From: Rotaria sordida
Taxonomy: Eukaryota; Rotifera; Eurotatoria; Philodinida; Philodinidae
Length of the DNA stretch: 64,000 nt
Direction of reading: 5' to 3'
Assembly: GCA_905250125.1 (NCBI GenBank)
Contig: CAJNOL010000860.1
Span: 1 to 64,000 of the forward strand
Positions 31,654 to 42,100 of the stretch are shown here, one piece after another (positions within the stretch are counted from its first letter, which is position 1; every line of letters begins with the position of its first letter). The position numbers were made by a program, and so were the translations under genes. The notes below the pieces were generated by a model. That model was given only the letters and a program-made list of their open reading frames with translations. It was not told the origin of the DNA and did not search any database.

Positions 31654-34269
31654 ATGATTTTAAAACAATTACGATTATATAAAAATTTGTTTTTCTATCG
31701 TTATTCATCATCATTATCAACAATATTTGCTTTAGCAACTGGTTATCAAATACGTAGTGGTGTAGCTATTATTCGTATATCTGGTTCATTAGCAACACAA
31801 TCATTGCTAAAATTAACACGAGAAACAAAACTAGAAAACTTTCAACCAAAAAGATTATATTTAAAAAAAATCTATCATGATAAAACAAATGATTTAATTG
31901 ATCAATGTATGACTGTATGGTTTAAAGGTAGAAGATTTTTAAATTTTTATATTTTGAAAATAAGTTTTTTTTGATTTATTTTCTTAGGACCAAAAAGTTT
32001 TACAGGAGAAGATGTTGTTGAATTGTAAATATGAAAAAAGAAAAATGGAATTTTTTGATTTAATTTTAACAAAAAAAATTTTAGTCATATTCATGGATCA
32101 AAAGCAGTAGCAAGTGCAATATATTTAGTACTTAGTTCATTTCCAAATTATCGTTTAGCTGAACCTGGTGAATTTAGTAAAAGGTAATAAATAATTTTGT
32201 TTTTAAATATAATATGAAAATAAATTAGTTAATTTAAGATCTATTTAGAGCTTATTTAAATGGTCGTCTGGATTTAACAGAAGCTGAAGGTTTAATTGAT
32301 TTAATAAATGCACAAACTGAACAACAACGTAAACAATCGTTATATCAAATGCAAGGTTCATTAAAAGAACTTTATGAACGTTGGAGAATTGATTTAGTTA
32401 AAGTATAAAACAAACAAACACTAGGAAATAAGAATTTTTTTTGCTTTTTATTCCTTTTTTAAGTCTTTAGCACATGCCGAAGCTTATATTGATTTTCATG
32501 AAGATCAACATATTGAAAATGATATTTTAACGGATGGTATATAAAAGAATAAATTTGAATAGTTTGATGTTTTTTTTGTTTTTTTTTTAGTTATTAATAA
32601 AGTAAAAGTAACTTATGATAGTATTTCATTACATTTACAAGATCATCGTCGTGGAGAAATTTTACGTGATGGTTGTCGAATAGCTATTCTAGGTGCACCT
32701 AATGCTGGAAAAGTAAAAAATAAATTTTTGAATAAAAACAAAAATGTTTAATTTGAGTATGTTTTTAGAGTTCATTACTGAATATTTTGAGTAAGTATTT
32801 TCGATATTTTTAAATTTAATAAATGAAGCAAAAATCTTGCATGAGCTTTCTGTTTGATGAAGCATTGCAATGTATTATTGTAGAGACTTGATCCTTCTTT
32901 TTCTTCGTGTTCCTAGCAAGAGTAAAAATATTATAAAAGAATTTCATAAGAATTGTTTTTCGAAAATCATCAAAATCTTAAAACAAAAGATATTAGGAAA
33001 CTGTGATGTGATATTAAAATAATTGATTTAGGGTATAAGAGAATGAACAGCAGATAGTTTAATTTAAAAATTAACATAGAGTTTATAACGCGAAAACAAA
33101 ATTTTGTCTGAATATCACACAAAGAAGACGTATCTTATTTCAAGCAATATAAACCAACTATTTGACTATAATTATTAGTTACAGAAAATTCATGATACCA
33201 GAAAATGTTATAATAGCGTTTGTATCTACCGTTGTAAAACCAAAAGTCCGACGAAACAGTCTTAAATCTCGAAAAAATTCTGTTTGTTCGATACCACGAG
33301 ACATTCATGATCGGGTCTAATAGAATTCGTAGCGCGAAAAAAGTTTGTTCTATAGAATTCTAGATATTGCATTGCAATGCTATATGAAGAAAAAAAAAAC
33401 AAACATAATGAAGAACTTTTGTTTCATTCGTTATTTTGAAATTTGGGTATTTTTTTTAAGCACAAAAACCAACAGCTATTGTTTCACCTATTGCTGGTAC
33501 AACACGAGATGTTATTGAATCCACAATTGATTTAGGTGGATATCCAATAGTTCTTTGTGATACAGCAGGCTTACGAATAACAAATGATCCAATTGAAAAT
33601 GAAGGAGTTTCAAGAGCTTTTGATCGGTTAGTTGATTTTAAAAAAAATTTTTTAATAAAAAAAAAAATTTGTATGCTTTTTTTCCTTATATGAAGAGCAA
33701 ATGCATGTGATCTCTTGATTATTGTTATTGATATTAGTACATTATCTATTAATGAAAATTTAACTGAACAAATTGATAAACATTTATCTGATTTATTTAC
33801 AATAAAATCATCTTCATTTAATTCTATAACTAAATTAATTGTATTGAATAAAATTGATTTAGTTAATGAAAATATTCAATTAAAATTTAATCAATTAAAT
33901 GTTAATGTTATACCTGTTTCATGTATTTCCAGTGTTAATATTCAAGAATTTCTTTCTAAATTAACCAAATATATTGCTGAAAAGTAAATCATTATTATTA
34001 TTAATTTTAATAGATAATTTATATTATTTAGATGTACTGAACCATCATTTACAACACCATATTTAACTAATGAACGTCATCGAATATATTTAACACAAAC
34101 AGTTGAAGATTTATCAATGTTTTTAACATTAATTAACAGTAATAATGATCTTGTTCTAGCTGTTGAATATCTTCGTCTTGCTACTCGATCACTTGGAACA
34201 ATAACTGGTGTTGTTTATACCGAAGAATTACTTGATGTTATATTTCGTGATTTTTGTATTGGAAAATAA
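31654..34269 (+). CDS. GTPBP3: Mitochondrial tRNA-modification GTPase (GTPBP3/MnmE)
   Basis: With MTO1/MnmG it builds the 5-taurinomethyl- or carboxymethylaminomethyl-uridine at the wobble base of mitochondrial tRNAs. Ten exons: 31654-31927, 31988-32024, 32085-32183, 32249-32402, 32464-32536, 32591-32712, 32769-32790, 33461-33626, 33696-33983, 34032-34269; 490 residues (human 492). A basic, hydroxylated leader ([20 protein letters not shown]) fits mitochondrial import. The folate-binding N-domain has [19 protein letters not shown] and [21 protein letters not shown]1 is GAPNAGKSSLLN (~247-258), G3 DTAG, G4 NKID, and the C-terminal CIGK with the conserved Cys is intact. An intron splits G1 and the next exon is 22 nt. 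SCO1 follows 101 bp downstream. Confidence 0.95.
32791..33460. other. Enlarged GTPBP3 intron (670 nt), weak inverted repeat
   Basis: AGCATTGCAATG at ~32861 recurs inverted (CATTGCAATGCT) near 33372-33383. The word is itself nearly palindromic, so the evidence for an element is weak. No open frame is supported. Confidence 0.35.
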
Positions 34270-34370
34270 AACAAAAAAAAAAGCTACATTATTTTAGGAT
34301 TAAAAAACTAATCTTTTCTTTCTTTTTTTATTATTTCATTTTAGTTAATAGAAAAATAAAAGCAATAATT
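34270..34370 (+). promoter_or_regulatory. GTPBP3-SCO1 intergenic with acceptor-type polypyrimidine-AG
   Basis: Only 101 bp separate the GTPBP3 stop and the SCO1 ATG. An AATAAA hexamer overlaps the stop (34265-34270). A T-rich tract ending TTTCATTTTAG (AG at 34343-34344) lies 26 nt before the ATG and looks like a 3' splice acceptor with no donor between the genes. Confidence 0.5.
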
Positions 34371-35562
34371 ATGTCGATTATTTCTCATTTATTATCAATT
34401 AGAACATCAATTTATTTAACAAGAAATATTCTTCGACCGACTAGTCGATTAATACAAAATCGTTTTGTATCCTCAACATCACTATTATTAAATAAACCTG
34501 ATATTAAAAGTAGTACTATACCTCTTGAATTACCATCATCTGAAAAGAAGAAAGCAAAATATAATATCTCATGGAAAAGTAAGTTAAGAGCGATATATAT
34601 ATATATAATATTACAAATTGCTTGAATAACTTCGATATAGATATTAGAGATATTTCAAATTGTATTTTTATTTTCCAATAAAAAAAAAACAGAATCCTAT
34701 ATTGAAATCACAATCAGACAAGTTCCCTGAGATTTTTAAGAGTATTTCCTCAACCAAGAAAATAACTCCATTTATTGTTCATGCTGAATTCTATCCAAGA
34801 ATAACACTTGAGATATTTGACTAGAAACGAAGCTTGTCCTATTTCAACAAACACATTTCAGTCAATACTCTCTTCATTGCTCTCTTATGTGTTATGATAA
34901 ATATTAAGCTTAACATTCTTTTGATTTATGTTTGTTTAGCTGTAACTGTAACTGTTCTTGGTGGTGCTTCATTAATAGCTTTCATTTATTATCTTGATCA
35001 ACGTAAAGCAAAAAATCGTAGAAAACTTCAACGTGCTGCAGTTGGTAAAATGGCTATTGGTGGTCCATTTTCATTGATAACACATGATAAAAAACCCGTC
35101 ACAGATAAAGATTTTCACGGTCAATGGTTATTAATTTATTTTGGTTTTACTCATTGTCCAGATATATGTCCTGAAGAATTAGAAAAATTAGCTGAAATAA
35201 CAAAAACTCTTTATAAACAAAAAAATAAACAACAATATCCATTCCAACCTGTATTTGTTTCTGTTGATCCAGAACGTGATACACCTGAATTAATTTCACG
35301 TTATCTTAAAGATTATTCATCACATTTTATTGGTTTAACAGGAACACGTGAACAAGTTGCTGATATGTGTAAACATTATCGAGTTTATTTTAGTCAAGGA
35401 CCGAAAGTTGGCGATGATTATATTGTTGATCATGCTATTATTATGTATTTAATTAATCCAAATGGTGATTTTGTTGATTATTACGGTAGAAATAAGAGTG
35501 CAAAAGAAGTAGCCGATGCTATTGAACAACATATGAATACTTTTAAAGAGATGAATAAATAA
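34371..35562 (+). CDS. SCO1: SCO1/SCO2 copper chaperone for cytochrome c oxidase
   Basis: Inner-membrane thioredoxin-fold protein delivering copper to the CuA site of COX2. Two exons, 34371-34578 and 34940-35562, give 276 residues. Residues 1-40 are Arg/Ser-rich without acids, fitting a mitochondrial presequence. One membrane segment is at about residues 74-88 (VLGGASLIAFIYYL). The copper-binding motif FTHCPDICPEEL is intact (Cys ~142 and ~146), as is the conserved His in DYIVDHAIIMY (~234). SVDPERDTPE is also typical. The 361-nt intron is longer than its neighbours. Its gene neighbours upstream (101 bp) and downstream (80 bp) lie on the same strand, an operon-like spacing. Confidence 0.95.
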
Positions 35563-35642
35563 TTTCAAAAAATAAATTAGGAGTATATTTGTTTTTCCAT
35601 GTTGTTAGTTTGCTTTTTTTTTAGATAGTTAAAAAGAAAAAA
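35563..35642 (+). promoter_or_regulatory. SCO1-TENT2 intergenic with AATAAA and acceptor-type AG
   Basis: Eighty bases. AATAAA at 35571-35576 is followed by TTTGCTTTTTTTTTAG (AG at 35623-35624), then 18 nt to the TENT2 ATG. The order poly(A) signal, pyrimidine tract, AG, next ATG is the arrangement of a trans-spliced operon junction. Confidence 0.55.
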
Positions 35643-38600
35643 ATGTCATCGATACGAGGTAGACAAAGAGTTAATTTTGGATATAAACAAGTAGATCGTC
35701 GAAGAAATAATTTAAAACCAACACCACAAGAATTTCTTAACTATCCTGACGAACAGTATATTGATTTTAGTTCACAAAATATATCAATAAATAAAAAGCG
35801 ATTACGAGAGTCAGTAGAAATAAAAATAGATTTATTTGATTTTTTTAAAATTTATTTTCAATAGATCACATAGTCCGAAAGCGAATAAATCAAAAAAATT
35901 CAAACAAGATAATAATAATAGTTATTTAAGTTCTGCTGATTTTCATATGGTAAATATTTCATGATCGAGCTTTTTGTCGCAGGACAAACTATCGCATGCA
36001 CAGAACGTTACAAAAAAAAAATAACAAATTATTGTGCGGACAAAATGTTGCAGTATTTTTTCTGGATGTGAGCCTCAAAAAATTCAATAAATCAGGTCCG
36101 AGAATTTTGGATCCGACAAGCTCTAGTGTGGGTGCACACGTACGTGTGTTAACAAAGAAAACACTGACACCAACAGCCATACATCCCACGCTCTCACAAT
36201 CATTTTCTACTATTCAAATATATAGCATTTAGAGATATTGCAACATTTTGACTATGCGACGAAAAGTTCTGACATCAAATTTCTAGTTGTAAAAAATATT
36301 CTTTCGATTATTGTCTTTTTCTTTTCATTTTGTTAGTTAACAGATGAACTTTTAAGTCATTACACAACAGCAAAACAACTTGAATCTACTTTTACATTAA
36401 AATGGAAACTTTGTGAAGATATTTTTTCAATGTTTGTTGGAATTGTTCCAAGTAAAATCAAAGAAAAAAAAAAACAGGAATTTTATTTATTAATATTGTT
36501 TCAATCTATTTAGATTTAGGTGTTTATTTAGTTGGTTCAAGTGCAAATGGATTTGCTACAGAAGATACCGATGCTGATATATGTATTGTAGTTTCATCTT
36601 ATCCTGTAAGGATTTCAAATAAAATTGAAAATTAATTTTCTTTTGTTGCTTTTGTTTTGAGATTGATCAAAAACGTGAAGCAGTAAAATTTCTTGAAATA
36701 ATGCGACGTGCTTTACGTAAAAAAATTTGTTCGTATTGTTTTATTATTTTTTTAAATATCTTCTCATTGCATGTTTTATTATATTTAGTTGCTGGTGCAT
36801 GTGATTTAATACGTGCTCGTGTACCAATTCTTCGATTTACTGATTATGCAACGTAGGAAATATTTTCTTTGATATTATGCTGAGATTTCTCTTTTTATTA
36901 TTCTTTTTTCAGTCGATTAAGATGTGATGTAAACATTAATAATATAACTGGCATTCGAAATACAGATTTATTACGTTTCTATGCTGAAACAGATCAACGA
37001 GTAGCACCGCTTGGTTAGTTCTGAAATTTCTTTCTTTTTTTGTTGATAATGTCAAGAAACTTTTTGAAGTAGGAATAATGTTTTGAATAGTCTATAAAGT
37101 TTCCTATTTTTGAAATCTTCATAAAAAGAAAATAGTTGTCGAAAACGATTTCTAATGAAATGATTTTCTCAAAACTCATTTTAACGTATGCTGTATTAAG
37201 AGAGAACTTCATGAACTATCAAAATCATTGTTTGCATTTAAGAAGACTTCCCCTTTCTCGACTGAAAATTTTTGGATTTTTCATTTTCATTTCTTCTCTA
37301 TGTATGCTTACACATATCCTTTATCAGCTGAACCTATTTTAATAGTTAATGAATAACTATGATAGTCAAAAAAAAACTGGAAAATATGGAACATTTTCGT
37401 CGTTTTTGAAAAACAAAACAATTGAAAATCGCTCTCGTTTTTCAACTACAGCACATCCGATCCAGCTAAAATTTTCGTCTACTTATACTAGAACGTATTT
37501 AGAATACCTATCTTTGTTTTCTTTCAAAATATGACGTACCACTAGTTTTTTTCATAGTTTACAAAAAACGAACGAACATGCATTTTTTTGAGGATACTCC
37601 TCGGATATTGGTATTTTTATTCGAACGGTAGGAGATGCAAAAAAACGAGACAACCTGAACAATATCTACTAGTTTCTGTATAAAATATTTAACCTCATCA
37701 GATCTTCTACTGGAAAACATTCGAAAAATTTTGAATCTGTAACAATATTCACTCTACTCATCGAGATCTATCTATCGTAAAACTTTCAAGATTATCTGAT
37801 GAGTTGTTCTCGAAAAATATCGAACAGAATAGGAGCCGCTCGTGTTAATTACTTCACGTTATAAAAACTATCTTGTTCTTAAAATTCTAATCAATATAAT
37901 GTAATTGTGTTCTGTTCTTTTTAGTCTTAACTCTCAAAGCTTGGGCAAAATTTCATAATGTACGGCAAGCAAAAATAAATTATTATTCTATTCGCATAAA
38001 AATGTGTTTTACTTTTTTCGTATTAGATTAATGATGCCAGTCAGAAAACATTATCAAGTTATTCTCTTACATTAATGTGTCTTTTTTATTTACAGGGTAT
38101 TTCATTATTGACTTTTATTTTGGTTTGCCTTTTTGTTTTTTACTATTTTCGCTTATTTTAGCTATTGCACAACCACCAGTTGTACCTGTTTGGCAGACAC
38201 TCTTATCGGTATGTTGAATAGAATTTATAAAAATTCTTTTTTCTTTCAAAAAAAAAAACATTCCTTCATTTTCTCTATTTAAGGATCGTTTTGATGTCAA
38301 TATTCCTGTTGCACATTTAAAACGTAATGATCAACCAAAATTAATATGGAGATCAGATAATCATCAAACACTTGGTGAATTATTTACTGGATTTTTAAGA
38401 TTTTTTGCTAAAGATTTTCGGTAAAAAAAAACAAACTTTTAAAATATATTTATTCTAAATTTATAATTATATGTATATAGATATGAAAAACATGCAATTA
38501 GTGTTCGAATGGGTTGTTTAATCGATAAAGATGATTTTTTAGATAATGATACGACAAACTATGGATGTGCTCTATTAGCTATTGAAGGTAATAGAAAATG

Positions 38601-38781
38601 AATTAGAAAAAAAACAAAATTTTGTTTTTTTCTTTTAGAACCATTTGATTTAACCAATACAGCTCGATCTGTTTATGATGATGATGAATTTGAACGTATA
38701 GTTCGTGTATTTCGTCGAAGTTATTATACTATTGATAAAACAAAATCATTTTCTTCAATTCTTACAGAACAATTTGAATAA
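35643..38781 (+). CDS. TENT2: GLD-2-type cytoplasmic poly(A)/terminal nucleotidyltransferase
   Basis: Adds A (or other nucleotides) to 3' ends of mRNAs or small RNAs, usually with an RNA-binding partner. Thirteen exons: 35643-35809, 35865-35949, 36337-36451, 36514-36605, 36662-36728, 36789-36852, 36913-37013, 37925-37959, 38027-38096, 38162-38208, 38284-38420, 38481-38587, 38639-38781; 409 residues. The catalytic signature LVGSSANGFATEDTDADICI gives Asp at ~142 and ~144; the third Asp is in RCDVNINN (~202). INDASQKTLSSYSLTLM and the PAP-associated part HQTLGELFTGFLRFF and EEPFDLTNTARSVYD are characteristic of GLD-2. No RNA-recognition motif. Its N-terminal region is short compared with vertebrate GLD-2. 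Confidence 0.93.
35967..36269. repeat. Inverted-repeat element in TENT2 intron 2
   Basis: The left end GAGCTTTTTGTCGCA (35967) pairs with the right end TGCGACGAAAAGTTC (36255-36269). A further pair, GACAAAATGTTGCAGTAT near 36039 against ATATTGCAACATTTTGAC near 36235, extends it. About 300 bp, non-coding. Confidence 0.55.
37014..37924. other. Enlarged TENT2 intron (911 nt)
   Basis: No supported open frame. CTCATCAGAT near 37694 has an inverted partner ATCTGATGAG near 37794, a weak hint of another foldback. Confidence 0.4.
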
Positions 38782-39177
38782 TATACATATATTTTTTTTT
38801 TTGTTATATTCTTTTGCTCAGGAGTTCGTGTTCTATTTCAATAGACATGAAGTTCTTACGAAATTAAAGTGTGTTGTTTTTGGTTTTCTTTTTTTATATC
38901 ATGTTTATTGAACTATAAAAGAGAACATACAGATGAACGAAACAAAAAAAAAACAAATTACAAAGCGAGAAAAATTTGTTCAGAAAAACATCTAAATAAA
39001 AGAAATATTTAAACTATGAATGACATCACAGAACAGCACTGTAAGATTAAAATAAAATAGACAGACCCCTAAAAAGTAAGATTAATAATAAAAAGACAAA
39101 TTTATACGAATAAAAAATGTGTATAACACAAAATTAGAGGAATGCACATCTACTAAAAAGCTAATTTCTATGAATAT
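38782..39177. other. Convergent 3' flank of TENT2 and the receptor kinase
   Basis: 396 bp separate two stop codons facing each other. The region is AT-rich with several A/T runs and no gene. Confidence 0.5.
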
Positions 39178-42100
39178 TTATACATAACTATCACCACCTT
39201 CACCACTACGTTTTGATGATGGAATTGGTGGAGGTGGCCTAAATGGTGCACGATTTTTAGGAATAACATGAGGAATATTTGATTCAGTTGTTGAAGGTGT
39301 TGGAGTATTCTTATTTGGTTGATTTAATGGTATCAATTTATCAGACAGATTAGCAGCAATTGTTCGTTGTTGATTATTTGTATTTGGTTTTATTGGTGTT
39401 AAATATGAGTCATTTCTTTGTTCAGCATAATCTTTATCTGATTGAGATAAATATGTATGAGATGTATTATCACTTGCTGTTGGATAATAATCATTTGTTG
39501 ATGTTGAACGATATGTAACATCATCATTATGAGAAGAATTAAATGGAATATTATTATCATCATCAAATGATGGTAATTCACTTACACCTTGATCGTCACC
39601 AAAAAGAAAAACATTCTCATCTGTAGCATTTTCTTCTTGATAACGATTATATTCAGTTCGATAATACTATTGAGAATAACAAACAAAAAAAGAGAAGAAG
39701 AAAATTATTTTGATATAAAATAAAAATAGACTTAATCAAAAAACATACTTCAAAAGCTTGTTTTGATAACATCTTTGAATGACATAAAAGAGCACGAATT
39801 CGTATCATTTCTGGTCGACGATTTTCATCAACTAGACATTCTCGAATAATGGCATAACTATATGACAAAACAAAAGAATCAAACAATGAAATAGTTTTTA
39901 CAAACGAAACATAGAAACATATTTTTTAATTCTCACAAGGAAAATCTTTGAAATGATTGATTGTTTTTGAGTTAAGGCTGTGTGCATCATGTGGATCCTA
40001 ATGAGGTGTGGATATTTTGAGAAAAGCTCGGGCTCTTCACTTATTGTTATCAAGCTATTGCATTTTTATGGTATTTTTTTAAGTAAAAGCGATGGTTCCT
40101 CTCAAAAATCTTAGGAAAACTTATTTTCGAATTTCGACTTGAAACTTTCCATAAGGACAGAACTTAATGAAAATAATTTATTTTGAAAATTTCAGATCAT
40201 TTTGTTGTTCCTATCCTGAGATATAGCTATGATAAAAGCTTGTCTTTTACATTGTTCATATACATAAACAGATCTGATGTTCTTAGTTAAGAAAAAGAGC
40301 AAATCAAAAGACCTAAAACTTTCACAATGAACTATTCTCGTTAAGTCGTGTCTCTGTGAAAAGTTTCAAGTCGAAATTCTAAAATTAATTTTCTTAATGT
40401 TCTTGACGGATACCACGGTACTGACTGAAAAAGTACTGTAAAAATGCAGTATCTCAGTAGCAATAAGCTAAGCACTCGAACTGTTTCAGGATATTCATAA
40501 CTCATTAGGATCTACATGATGCACATAGTTCTGACTCAAAAAACGATTAATCAATTCAGAGAAGAACCTTATCAGTCAAAAATGTCACTGTCATTTCTTA
40601 ATAATATGAATAGAATTCATGATGACCGATATGGTAAGAAAAAAGTTATGTATAGATTCGAAGTAAAAAAACAAAAGAATAAATCTTATTTAAAAAGTTC
40701 TATCATTTTTACTATCTTTCAGTTGTTGTTATCGTTTATTTATTCTTATAACTTTACAGGTTTAGTCAAAGTACAAGAAAAGCTTGAATAATCGGTATTC
40801 ACAGATATTTTTGCATTATAATCCATTCAAACAGGCAATGTATGTTTAAACAAAAAGTATGAAAATTGTATATCTCTCTGAAAACCTAAGCATTCATCGA
40901 AATACTTGAGCAAGTAAAAGAATATTATTGAGAAAGAATGTAGAAAAAATAATTATGACAGTAATAAAGAAATATCAGTAAACAATGAAAGAGAATAAAA
41001 AATCCTTTGTTTAAAAAACAAAAAGAATCTATTAGTTCTCGAAAACGATCAATATCTTATAACTTATGTTGATCGAAGATAAGTTGAATTTTTCTCTTGA
41101 TCTGAATCAACCAAGAGATAAAATATCAAACTATCTTATTAATTCAATAGATGAATTAATCATCAATATTAAAATAAGAATCTCAACTTGAATATCATAC
41201 TTGTTCTTTATCATATCTAATGTTTCAATTTAGTTAGTCAATATTTTCTATGCAATATTAATTTCGAAATATTCTTCAATATTATTGATATCACTATAGG
41301 TGTTCATTACAAGGTCTCTCCGAATATCAAGCTGATTGAAAAACATATATCACTTATCGTGAACAAGATAAAAATAAATCATTTTATAAGATTTTTCGGT
41401 TTTTTCAGAGACTATTAATCTTAATATCAAGATTTACAATATACTTCTACTATCCTTCAAATTCTTTTTTTGTTCTGACTTCAAATAAACTAATTCATAT
41501 TAAAATTATTATATCAAATAAACAAAAATATTTCAGTTAAAAATTAATTTTTAATCTTAATTATGAATAAATGCTTACATTTTACGTGGAATTTCTGGTT
41601 GATAATCAAGATATTTTAAAACACGACCTTCACTAACAACACGAGCAAGTCGATGAAAAAATGTTTCACCATCAGATTTATTTTCCATTTCTTCCAAAAG
41701 TTTATTAAATGGTCGAATTCGACCTTAAAAAAAAACCAAACAATCAATTGATATAACAAAAAGAAAAATCAATAGAAAATAAAACACTTACATTTAAGAA
41801 ATAATGTCCAAAGAAATATTCCAAATGACCATCTATTAATTGAATTAATACTTTTAGAAAAATCAATATAACAAAAATAAAGAGATTCACTTACACATCA
41901 GATTTTATTGATGATTTATTAAGTAAAATACGTTCATCAGGAGTTGATGCACGTAAAATAGCTCGAGCAAGTTCTGGTGTTAAATTATGTGTTGCTAATT
42001 CATTCTACAAATAAAAAATCTTAATCTTTTAAAATGACTTTCTTCTTCTACAAAAACATACATTTTTCTTTTGAAGTTGTACACTATCATTTTGTGCAAG

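Noticed and set aside
34834-34939. Open frame upstream of SCO1 exon 2 read as a longer N-terminus
   Set aside because: It does not look mitochondrial, whereas exon 34371-34578 joins in frame through good GT..AG sites and supplies an import leader. The stretch is intron.
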